DNA of 12,090 nucleotides, taken from assembly GCA_964476505.1 (NCBI GenBank), contig CAYZAW010000055.1, positions 1-12,090 on the forward strand. Direction: 5' to 3'. The notes beneath the pieces are model-generated. The model was not told the DNA's origin, searched no databases, and was given only the letters and a program-made list of their open reading frames with translations. Origin of the DNA: CAYZAW01 sp964476505. GTDB lineage: Bacteria; Bacillota; Clostridia; Christensenellales; CAG-138. This document shows, one piece after another, positions 1 through 5,906 of this stretch (position 1 is the stretch's first letter; every line of letters begins with the position of its first letter). A program made the translations under genes and the position numbers.

Positions 1-54
1 TGGCTCTCTTGTAACTTTTGTTTGCGCTCTACCCCAACTATTGACATAGAGCCA
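1..54. repeat. Small element with inverted ends, possible IS remnant
   Basis: The first bases (TGGCTCT, 1-7) are repeated in inverted form at 48-54 (AGAGCCA). Read on the minus strand from 54, the ends start TGGCTCTATGTCAA and TGGCTCTCTTGTAA, so the similarity extends imperfectly to about 14 bases. No transposase is visible and the segment is only 54 bases, so it could be a trimmed insertion-sequence end or miniature element, or simply a hairpin that follows the tsaD tail element. The window edge cuts off whatever lies to the left. I see no gene in 1-117. Confidence 0.3.
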
Positions 55-117
55 TTTTAAAGTTTTCGGTTCTTAGGTGCTTTTACAAAAGCACCTAAGC
101 CGCCGGAGGCCGTACCC
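54..117 (-). terminator. tsaD 3' tail element: GC block, long hairpin, AT tail
   Basis: Directly after the tsaD stop codon the minus strand reads GGGTACGGCCTCCGGCGG (117-100). This is followed by a perfect hairpin with 13-bp arms (CTTAGGTGCTTTT at 99-87, complement at 84-72) around a two-base GT spacer, then AACCGAAAACTTTAAAAT (71-54). The same architecture with the same flanks follows sigH at 9753-9819 in the matching orientation. The position at a gene end suggests a transcription terminator or 3'-end processing signal. The usual uridine run after the stem is absent, because the U tract lies inside the stem, so classic Rho-independent termination is not certain. Confidence 0.6.
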
Positions 118-1188
118 CTATTCCCGAAAGAAATTCTCCTTGGTGGCAACGCCGTTTAAGGATAAGTCCGAAAGCTGCCCGTTCATGAGCGCGTAATAAC
201 CGGCGCAGCCGATCATAGCGGCATTGTCCGTGCAGTAGCGGAATTCCGGCTGGTAAAAGGATAAGCCTGCGGCCTCTGCCGAATCCTTCATGGCGGCGCA
301 CAGCGCGCGGTTGGCGGAGACCCCGCCGCAAAGCGCCAGCTTATCCATGCCCGCGTCCTTTGCGGCGCGTACGGATTTGTTTGCCAGAACCGATATCAAA
401 TTATACTGGAAGGACGTGGCAACATCTGCGCGGCTGGTGGCCTCGCCCTTTTGCTCCGCGTTGTGTAAAAGGTTGATAACGGCGGTCTTCAGCCCGGAAA
501 ACGAGAAATCTGCCGTTGGCCCGGCATTGAAGCCCAAGGGCAGCTGAATGGCGTGCGGGTCGCCCTCGCGTGCCAGAGCTTCCAGCGCAGGGCCGCCGGG
601 GTACGGAAGCCCGAGGACCCGGGCAACCTTGTCGAACGCTTCTCCCGCCGCATCGTCACGGGTGGCACCTAACAGGCGAAACTGGCAGTAATCCTCTACC
701 AGTAATATATGGCTATGCCCGCCGGAGGCTACCAAGCAGCAAAACGGCGGTCGTAAATCTAGGTGGCTAATGTAATTGGCGGCGATGTGCCCCGCAATGT
801 GGTTCACGCCGATAAGCGGCAGCTCCAACGCCAGCGCCAAGCCCTTGGCATAGCTAACGCCCGTGAGCAACGCGCCGATCAGCCCCGGCCCGGCGGTCAC
901 GGCGATGGCGGACAGGTCGGAAAAATCACAGCCCGCATCCGTTAGCGCTTGTGCAACCGTTGGGGTCAGGTGCTTCACGTGATCTCGCGAGGCGATCTCC
1001 GGCACTACCCCGCCGTATTTTTTATGGAGCGGTATTTGCGTATATACGGCGGAGGACAACACCTGCCGCCCGTTTTTTACCACGGCGGCGGCGGTCTCGT
1101 CGCAGGAGGATTCGATGGCAAGTACCAGCGCTTCCCCGCTTTCCCGGAGCTTCGCGGCCTTGTCTGCCGCAATGATGTCGTAGCTCAC
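118..1188 (-). CDS. tsaD: tRNA N6-adenosine threonylcarbamoyltransferase TsaD
   Basis: TsaD (Gcp/YgjD) transfers the threonylcarbamoyl group from TC-AMP to A37 of ANN-decoding tRNAs, working with TsaB and TsaE in the cytoplasm. The 356-residue product carries the family's ASKHA-fold motifs in order: ESSCDET (26-32), GGVVPEIASRDH (59-70), the metal-binding NHIAGH with His130 and His134, ASGGHSHI, GEAFDKVARVLGLPYPGG, DFSFSGLKTA, CGGVSANRAL and YCTDNAAMIG near the C-terminus. I chose the GTG at 1188 because it overlaps the stop of the upstream lit gene (GTGA) and has GGGAG seven bases before it. An ATG at 1254 would add 22 residues lying wholly inside lit. Even so, the protein has about 20 residues before the usual family start. 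It is translationally coupled to lit. The tail element at 117-54 follows immediately. Confidence 0.95.
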   Translation of the reverse strand: MSYDIIAADKAAKLRESGEALVLAIESSCDETAAAVVKNGRQVLSSAVYTQIPLHKKYGGVVPEIASRDHVKHLTPTVAQALTDAGCDFSDLSAIAVTAGPGLIGALLTGVSYAKGLALALELPLIGVNHIAGHIAANYISHLDLRPPFCCLVASGGHSHILLVEDYCQFRLLGATRDDAAGEAFDKVARVLGLPYPGGPALEALAREGDPHAIQLPLGFNAGPTADFSFSGLKTAVINLLHNAEQKGEATSRADVATSFQYNLISVLANKSVRAAKDAGMDKLALCGGVSANRALCAAMKDSAEAAGLSFYQPEFRYCTDNAAMIGCAGYYALMNGQLSDLSLNGVATKENFFRE

Positions 1189-1898
1189 GCTTGCGCTCCC
1201 TTCTTTTTGAACAGCCTGCCAAGCAGGAAAAACACAACGCCTAGCACCGCCCATGCGCCTGCGAACAACAGCGCTACGCGCGTTACGATATCAAAGAACA
1301 GCTGCCACGGCATCATGTTGATCATGCGTGAGGTAACAGGGTCTAAAAGCCACAGGTCGTTGGTAAAAAACAACAGGTGGAAGCCCGTCCAGAAGCTGTT
1401 GAAGTCGATCAGCACCCATACCATTACAGCCGCCAGCAGCAGCAAAAACAGTCCGCTGCCTCCGAAAAACCCGGCGGAGAGTATCCAGCCCTTTTTGCGT
1501 ATCCAAGCAAGCAACTGCATAATAAGCAGTACCGGCAGTATCACAACGGTCAGTACCGCTAAGATGCGTGCAAAGTTCTGGTACAGGGCGCGAACGTCTA
1601 CCATGTGCAGCCGTTCCCGCTCGTTGAACATGGAAACTGCTTCCCCGTTTACCGTAACCGTGAGGTCGATGGACTCCGCCCTGCCCTCCATGTAGTCGAT
1701 CATTTGCATGGTGGCGGCGGTCAGGTCGCTGTTGCTCATGCCCATGCCCGCGGCGTTGCCTATGGTTGCGTATTCCCGCGCGAAAAAGTCCGCATCATTG
1801 ATGATGATGCGGACAGCGGTAAACAACAGCCCAACCAACAACGGCAGCGTCAGCAGCGCCGCGATCACACGCATGAATTTTGAGGACGTGTTTTTCAT
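1185..1898 (-). CDS. lit: Lit-type lipoprotein intramolecular transacylase (TIGR01906/DUF1461 family)
   Basis: This 237-residue membrane protein matches the family once called DUF1461/TIGR01906. Some members are lipoprotein intramolecular transacylases (Lit) that move an acyl chain within the lipidated N-terminal cysteine of lipoproteins to give the lyso form. It has an N-terminal membrane segment (about 9-31), an extracytoplasmic loop (about 33-108), and further segments at about 110-133, 140-164 and 204-230. The family-type conserved positions are visible: E95-x2-HMVDVR (His98, Asp101, Arg103) just before the second helix, and F-x2-FH-x2-FFTNDLWLLDP (His174) after the third, followed by the I-x-x-MPWQLFFD stretch. 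GAAAGG lies six bases before the ATG. Its stop overlaps the tsaD start. The membership call is good. Lit activity rather than another role is inferred from the histidine pattern. Confidence 0.8.
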   Translation of the reverse strand: MKNTSSKFMRVIAALLTLPLLVGLLFTAVRIIINDADFFAREYATIGNAAGMGMSNSDLTAATMQMIDYMEGRAESIDLTVTVNGEAVSMFNERERLHMVDVRALYQNFARILAVLTVVILPVLLIMQLLAWIRKKGWILSAGFFGGSGLFLLLLAAVMVWVLIDFNSFWTGFHLLFFTNDLWLLDPVTSRMINMMPWQLFFDIVTRVALLFAGAWAVLGVVFFLLGRLFKKKGAQA

Positions 1899-2064
1899 GT
1901 TGTGCCTTTCATGGGGCTCCGCCCCATACCCCGTTTAAGGGATTTCATCCCTTAAAAATCCCATTTATCCGCCCAAATATGGGCGGAGGAAATAGCGATT
2001 TAATCCCCGCCCACAGGCGGCGTACCCCCCGCGGAGCGGCCGTTTGAGGGGGTTATAGGGTTCT
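1899..2064. repeat. Palindrome-rich leader between glgP and lit
   Basis: No gene is visible here. The sequence is a run of small palindromes: TGGGGCTCCGCCCCA (1912-1926), TTTAAGGGAT/ATCCCTTAAA (1934-1943 and 1947-1956), TCCGCCC/GGGCGGA (1968-1974 and 1981-1987), CCGCC/GGCGG (2007-2011 and 2016-2020) and CCGC/GCGG (2029-2039). The first one, read on the minus strand, sits 13 bases before the lit start and is shared with the radC leader. The minus strand also carries GGGTACG here, the first bases of the gene-tail element. I see no convincing promoter for lit. Confidence 0.6.
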
Positions 2065-2108
2065 CCAAGGGGCATAAGGGGGGGATCGGAACCCCCCTTG
2101 CCCCTTGG
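2065..2108 (-). terminator. Very stable hairpin downstream of glgP
   Basis: A long GC-rich stem: CCAAGGGGC at 2065-2073 pairs with GCCCCTTGG at 2100-2108, and AAGGGGGG pairs with CCCCCCTT inside it, leaving a two-base AT bulge and a loop of about eight bases. It lies 60 bases past the glgP stop and is followed on the minus strand by AGAACC, as are the hairpins after tsaD and sigH. There is no uridine run. It probably marks the glgP transcript end or protects its 3' end, and would reduce read-through into lit and tsaD. Confidence 0.55.
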
Positions 2109-2167
2109 AAAGAAAACGTTTATCTCACAAGTAACTAATAACGAACGTTTGACTAGCAGAGGGATAA

Positions 2168-4510
2168 TTACAGACTGTTGATTCTCCAAATATCCCTTGC
2201 ATACTGCTCAATGGTGCGGTCGCTGGAAAACTTTCCTGCGGACGCCACATTCATCAGGCACATACGTCCAAAGCTATCTCTATCCTGATATGCGCGAATC
2301 GCTTCCAGCTTGCGCTCGATGTAGGGCAATAACTCCAGCAGCACAAAGTAATGATCCGCCTTATGCCACGATGCACCCACCAATAAGCTGTCGTACAGCT
2401 CCCTTGCCGCATCGGACACGGGGATAGCGCCGTTGATCAGCGTATCCACCACACGGCGGATTCTGGGCTCCTTTACATACAGCGCTTTTGCGTCGTAGGT
2501 GGCGCGAAGCTCGTTCAATTCCTCCACGGAGCGCCCGAACTTAAAGTTGTTTTCCAAGCCCGCCTGCTGGAATATCTCGATGTTTGCACCGTCGTACGTG
2601 CCCAAGGTGACTGCGCCGTTTAGCATCAGCTTCATGTTGCCCGTACCGGAGGCCTCCGTGCCTGCGGGGGATATCTGCTCGGAAATGTCCGCCGCGGGGA
2701 TGATATGCTCCGCGTACGAGCAGTTGTAGTTCTGCACGAATATCACGCGCATCAGATCCTTTACGTCCGGATCGTTGTTGATAAGCACCGCGATATCGTT
2801 GATGAACTTAATGACCGCCTTCGCCCGCTGATATCCCGGCGCGGCCTTTGCGCCAAACAGGAACACGGTGGGCGGAAAGTCTTTTAGCGTGCCGTCCTTG
2901 ATGGAATAGTAAATATCCAGTATGGCAAGCGCGTTTAGTAACTGCCGCTTGTATTCGTGCAGGCGCTTTACCTGCACGTCCATAATGAAGGTAGAGGGGA
3001 TATCCACCCCGTCCATTTTTTTGATGTAACGGCAAAGCGTTTCCTTATTGGTTTGCTTCACCTTGTTGAACGCCGCGATATCCGCCGGGCTCTGGAACGC
3101 CTTTAACCGCTCCAGCTGCGCAAGGTCGGTCACCCAGCCGCTGCCAATGCGCTCCGTAATGAACGCGGAAAGCCGCGGGTTGCACACCCCCAGCCAGCGT
3201 CGCTGCGTAATGCCGTTGGTCTTGTTCTGGAAGCGATCCGGATACAGGCCGTAAAACTCGGAAAACAGATCGTTTTTCAATATCTGCGTATGCAGCTCGG
3301 CAACGCCGTTGGTATAGCGGCAGCCGTACACGGCAAGGTTTGCCATGTGGATGTAATTGCCCTGTATGATGGATACCGACGCGATATCCGGGAAGTTGCG
3401 CTTCATCAACTCGCCGCAGAAGCGGGCGTTGATTTTATACACCACGTCAAACACGTCCGGAATCACCGAGCGGAACAACTCCACGTCCCACTTCTCCAGC
3501 GCCTCTGCCATAACGGTATGGTTGGTGTAGTTGAACACCTGCGAGGCCGTGTCAAACGCATCGTCAAAGGAGAAGCCCTCCAGCATCAGCAGCCGCACCA
3601 GCTCCGGAATGGATACCGTGGGGTGCGTGTCGTTTAGCTGTATGGTCACGTTCTCCGCGAAGGAAGACAGGTCGCTGCCGTGCACCCGCTTGTAATTGAA
3701 CAGCACGTCCTGTAAGGACGCGGAGGACAGGAAGTACTGCTGCATCAGCCGCAGCTTCTTTCCCGCGATGGTGCTGTCGTTGGGGTACAGTACCCGGCTG
3801 ATGTCCTCCACGGCGTTCTTCTCGGATACTGCCTGCGCATACTGCTGCGCGTTGAACGCCGCAAAGTCAAACTCCTCCACGGGCTCGCTCTGCCACAGGC
3901 GAAGCGTACCGATGTTGTCTGTTTCGTAGCCGATGATCGGCATGTCGTAGGGCACCGCCAGCACGGTGCGGTCTTTGAACGTTACCTTGGCGATATGCGT
4001 TTCGCGGCGCACGCTCCAAGGGTCGCCCTGCTTTTGCCAGTCGTCCGCCGTTTCCACCTGATAGCCGTGCCGGAAGGACTGGTGGAACAGCCCGAATTTA
4101 TAACGGATGCCGTAGCCGTCCAGCGGCAGGTCGTGCGTGGCGGCGGAGTCTAAAAAGCAGGCCGCAAGCCGTCCTAAGCCGCCGTTACCCAATGCGGCGT
4201 CCTCAATGTCTTCCATGCAGTTGAAGTCCAGCCCGTCGGCAGCAAAGGCGGCCTTTACTTCTTCCAATAAATTCAGCGCGTAAAGATTGTTGTGCACCAT
4301 GCGCCCCATCAAATACTCCGCGCTGAAATAATAGGCGCGGCGGGTGCGCTCGTGCTCGTGCCGGCTGCTGTACCACTGATCCGCAATGTGGCTCATCACC
4401 ACGCTGCCCAAGGCGTTATGAAGCTGTGCCGTGGTGGCTTCCGTCAGCGATACCTGATAGTCGCTCATCACCCGGCGCTCCAGCGCTTCCATGATCGTTT
4501 TCTTTTCCAT
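2168..4510 (-). CDS. glgP: Glycogen/alpha-glucan phosphorylase (GT35)
   Basis: This enzyme cleaves terminal alpha-1,4 glucosyl units of glycogen or maltodextrin with phosphate, giving glucose-1-phosphate; it acts in the cytoplasm and uses pyridoxal phosphate (PLP). The 780-residue product has the GT35 landmarks: YFSAEYLMGR (61-70), GNGGLGRLAACFLDS (108-122), DGYGIRYKFGLFHQ, QLNDTHPT, NYTNHTVMAEALEKW, VKRLHEYKRQLLN, and the PLP site TEASGTGNMKLMLNGA with the PLP lysine at about residue 627. The start at 4510 has AGGAG seven bases upstream. The in-frame ATG at 4588 adds 26 residues without family character. The size is slightly below the usual 790-840. The gene stands alone, with its own promoter near 4640 and a strong hairpin after it. 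The glycogen versus maltodextrin preference cannot be read from the sequence. Confidence 0.95.
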   Translation of the reverse strand: MEKKTIMEALERRVMSDYQVSLTEATTAQLHNALGSVVMSHIADQWYSSRHEHERTRRAYYFSAEYLMGRMVHNNLYALNLLEEVKAAFAADGLDFNCMEDIEDAALGNGGLGRLAACFLDSAATHDLPLDGYGIRYKFGLFHQSFRHGYQVETADDWQKQGDPWSVRRETHIAKVTFKDRTVLAVPYDMPIIGYETDNIGTLRLWQSEPVEEFDFAAFNAQQYAQAVSEKNAVEDISRVLYPNDSTIAGKKLRLMQQYFLSSASLQDVLFNYKRVHGSDLSSFAENVTIQLNDTHPTVSIPELVRLLMLEGFSFDDAFDTASQVFNYTNHTVMAEALEKWDVELFRSVIPDVFDVVYKINARFCGELMKRNFPDIASVSIIQGNYIHMANLAVYGCRYTNGVAELHTQILKNDLFSEFYGLYPDRFQNKTNGITQRRWLGVCNPRLSAFITERIGSGWVTDLAQLERLKAFQSPADIAAFNKVKQTNKETLCRYIKKMDGVDIPSTFIMDVQVKRLHEYKRQLLNALAILDIYYSIKDGTLKDFPPTVFLFGAKAAPGYQRAKAVIKFINDIAVLINNDPDVKDLMRVIFVQNYNCSYAEHIIPAADISEQISPAGTEASGTGNMKLMLNGAVTLGTYDGANIEIFQQAGLENNFKFGRSVEELNELRATYDAKALYVKEPRIRRVVDTLINGAIPVSDAARELYDSLLVGASWHKADHYFVLLELLPYIERKLEAIRAYQDRDSFGRMCLMNVASAGKFSSDRTIEQYARDIWRINSL

Positions 4511-4529
4511 ATTCGTTCTCCTAACAATG

Positions 4530-4553
4530 GCGAAGCGAAAACCTCTGCTTCGC
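4530..4553 (-). promoter_or_regulatory. glgP leader hairpin just upstream of the ribosome binding site
   Basis: GCGAAGC (4530-4536) and GCTTCGC (4547-4553) form a perfect seven-bp stem with a ten-base loop in the glgP 5' leader, about eight bases before its AGGAG. The leader from the proposed start site is about 120 bases and also contains GCGGC/GCCGC. It could affect translation or message stability; no known riboswitch is recognised. Confidence 0.45.
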
Positions 4554-4619
4554 GTATCTTGCAATGATATCCGGCAAACGCCCGGCAATTTATTTTGCGG
4601 GCAACAGGCGGCACAGCCG

Positions 4620-4666
4620 CTCGAATACCTCGAGTATTATAGCACGCCACCTATGCGTAATGCAAA
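4620..4666 (-). promoter_or_regulatory. glgP promoter with extended -10 and adjacent operator-like palindrome
   Basis: The minus strand carries TGCTATAAT (4644-4636), a perfect extended -10. A weak -35 (TTTGCA, 4666-4661) lies 19 bases upstream, which an extended -10 promoter can tolerate. Just downstream is CTCGA-GGTAT-TCGAG (4634-4620), an inverted repeat covering the expected transcription start and well placed for a repressor. The promoter call is fairly safe; the operator role is inference. Confidence 0.6.
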
Positions 4667-4690
4667 GAATTCGCCTGCACAAATCCTATT

Positions 4691-4729
4691 CCGGGAATTA
4701 TTGCCGTTTGTGCGCAATTTGTTTCCCGG
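4691..4729. repeat. Long inverted repeat upstream of glgP promoter
   Basis: CCGGGAA (4691-4697) pairs with TTCCCGG (4723-4729), and ATTGC (4700-4704) pairs with GCAAT (4714-4718) inside it, giving a two-step stem. It lies upstream of the glgP -35 and has no uridine run on either side, so it is more likely a protein-binding or structural DNA element than a terminator. Confidence 0.45.
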
Positions 4730-4891
4730 ATTCGGTTTGTCAATAGCAACTCATTCAGCCGTTCGACCGAATATTATAAAATCAGATATTGTATATAATG
4801 CGGGGTATGCGCATGGAAATACAAGAAAAACAGCCAAAAGCGGGACATGGAAAATTATGGGGATGTATGTGGAATACTGACTGAATTTGGT

Positions 4892-5032
4892 GCATATGCA
4901 TAAGGGTATCGGTGTGGATAACCGGCAAACCGAGCCAAATTAGGTGTAAAACTGTGGATAACTCTGTGGATAATGTGGATAGATGTGCATATTTCACGCG
5001 CATATGCCGCATATGCATACCAATGTATATGC
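4892..5032. repeat. Repeated GCATATGC palindromes around the DnaA boxes
   Basis: The eight-base palindrome GCATATGC occurs at 4892-4899 (within the ten-base TGCATATGCA), 5000-5007 and 5009-5016, the last two with starts nine bases apart. Partial copies are GCATAT at 4987-4992 and ATATGC at 5027-5032. They flank the DnaA-box cluster on both sides. Such clustering in a short non-coding segment suggests a binding site for a dimeric protein; the protein is unknown. Confidence 0.45.
4913..4982 (+). promoter_or_regulatory. DnaA-box cluster (three perfect, one near-perfect)
   Basis: TGTGGATAA, the complement of the consensus DnaA box TTATCCACA, occurs at 4913-4921, 4953-4961 and 4965-4973. TGTGGATAG (one mismatch) abuts the last at 4974-4982. 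All four have the same orientation, with start spacings of 40, 12 and 9 bases. This density of a nine-base consensus is far above chance. Bacteria use such clusters at oriC, at DnaA-titration or reactivation sites, and in promoters controlled by DnaA. No dnaA, dnaN or rpmH lies in the window, so a chromosomal origin is not shown. Confidence 0.8.
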
Positions 5033-5127
5033 AATTATTGGAATCGCTTATACATTTTGCGTGAGCCATAAGGAACGGCAAGAACAAACAAATTACCGGG
5101 AATGCCGGTGGGCAGGAGGCGTATAGG

Positions 5128-5829
5128 ATGAACCCCATATGGAAGAAGCGGCTGCTGGATTACGGCGGCGTGGTATTGGCTGTGGCGGTGGGTGTGCTGA
5201 TGCTCACCGGGCAGCAAACGACTGCTGCCGACTTGCCCGTGATGCAAACAGATGCCGTAGGCGCGGCGCATATCGTGATTGACCCCGGGCACGGCGGCTT
5301 TGACGGGGGCGCTGTAAGCACCTCGGGCACAACGGAAGCGCCGCTGAACCTTGCGGTGGCAAAGCTGACCGCAAAGGCGCTTCGGGAGGGCGGCTTTACC
5401 GTTTCCCTCACGCGGGAAACGGAGGAGGCGCTGGGAAAAAACAAGCGGGAAGACATGCAGGCGCGCCGCGAGGCGCTCAACGCCGAGGGTGTGTCCGCCG
5501 TGGTCAGCATCCACATGAACAAGTTTGGCGACCCTGCCATTTCCGGGCCCATGGTTTATTATATGGAAGGAAGCGCCGAGGGCGAGCGGCTGGGCACCTG
5601 TGTGGTAGAGGCGCTTTGCAGTGTGATAGGTCACCGGGAGCGCCCGGCCAATCCGGGAGATTATTTTGTGATTCGGGAAAGCGCCGCGCCTGCGGTGATC
5701 GTGGAATGCGGGTTTTTGTCCAATACACAGGAGGCTGAAAAGCTGCTTGACCCGGCCTATCAGGCGCTGCTCGCCAAAGGCATCAGTGCTGGGATCGCGG
5801 CGTATTTTTCATTGCCCGCCGGAAATTGA
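5128..5829 (+). CDS. cwlD: N-acetylmuramoyl-L-alanine amidase, CwlD-type (spore cortex)
   Basis: CwlD removes the peptide from N-acetylmuramic acid in spore cortex peptidoglycan, the first step towards muramic delta-lactam, which cortex-lytic enzymes recognise at germination. The 233-residue product has a short basic N-terminus, one membrane or signal-anchor segment (about 12-28) and an Amidase_3 domain: VIDPGHGGFDGG (His55), the zinc-ligand glutamate Glu70 followed by APLNLA, SLTRE, SIHMN (His129) and the catalytic VECGFLSN (Glu193). The short length without extra binding domains, and YFVIRES before the catalytic Glu, fit CwlD better than vegetative amidases. AGGAGG lies eight bases before the ATG. 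It is the first gene of the rightward block, downstream of the DnaA-box region. In Bacillus it is expressed in the sporangium; here no sporulation promoter could be assigned. Confidence 0.85.
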   Translation: MNPIWKKRLLDYGGVVLAVAVGVLMLTGQQTTAADLPVMQTDAVGAAHIVIDPGHGGFDGGAVSTSGTTEAPLNLAVAKLTAKALREGGFTVSLTRETEEALGKNKREDMQARREALNAEGVSAVVSIHMNKFGDPAISGPMVYYMEGSAEGERLGTCVVEALCSVIGHRERPANPGDYFVIRESAAPAVIVECGFLSNTQEAEKLLDPAYQALLAKGISAGIAAYFSLPAGN

Positions 5830-5840
5830 TGGCGTATAAT
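5812..5840 (+). promoter_or_regulatory. Candidate sigma-A promoter for the panE-sigH genes
   Basis: TTGCCC (5812-5817) and a perfect TATAAT (5835-5840) are separated by exactly 17 bases and straddle the cwlD stop codon. Transcription would start near 5847 and read into panE, mrnC, the cupin, rlmB and sigH, so these genes could be expressed in growing cells independently of cwlD. The -35 matches consensus at four of six positions. Confidence 0.55.
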
Positions 5841-5866
5841 ATAAATTGGATAGGAATATGGAAAGC

Positions 5867-5888
5867 ATACCGGCGGCGGTGCCGGTAT
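5867..5888 (+). promoter_or_regulatory. Hairpin immediately before the panE ribosome binding site
   Basis: ATACCGGC (5867-5874) and GCCGGTAT (5881-5888) form a perfect eight-bp stem with a six-base loop, ending two bases before the GGAAAGGA ribosome binding site (5891-5898). There is no uridine run, so it is more likely a leader structure than a terminator between cwlD and panE. Confidence 0.5.
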
Positions 5889-5906
5889 ACGGAAAGGACA
5901 AGCAGC

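Larger units (their letters stand above)
4511..5127. other. 617-base divergent intergenic region, AT-richer than its surroundings
   Basis: Genes to the left read leftward and genes to the right read rightward. I see no credible gene here: the open frames in 4491-4880 (plus) and 4782-5138 (minus) lack family motifs. From left to right it holds a leader hairpin and an extended -10 promoter for glgP, a long inverted repeat (4691-4729), an AT-rich tract with TATAAT words in both orientations (4771-4799), a DnaA-box cluster (4913-4982), a set of GCATATGC palindromes (4892-5032) and the strong cwlD ribosome binding site (AGGAGG, 5114-5119). No clear sigma-A or sigma-G promoter for cwlD could be identified. 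Confidence 0.7.

Noticed and set aside
4511..4588. Longer glgP start adding 26 residues
   Set aside because: AGGAG with seven-base spacing supports the start at 4510; the extra residues come from the leader hairpin region.
4913..5127. Calling this the chromosomal oriC outright
   Set aside because: The DnaA boxes are real, but dnaA, dnaN, rpmH and gyr genes are absent nearby and no clear unwinding element is seen; kept only as a possibility.
4491..5138. Small proteins on either strand in the intergenic gap (129 and 118 codons)
   Set aside because: No family features, poor starts, overlap with promoter, hairpin and DnaA-box signals, and a composition that looks like translated non-coding DNA.
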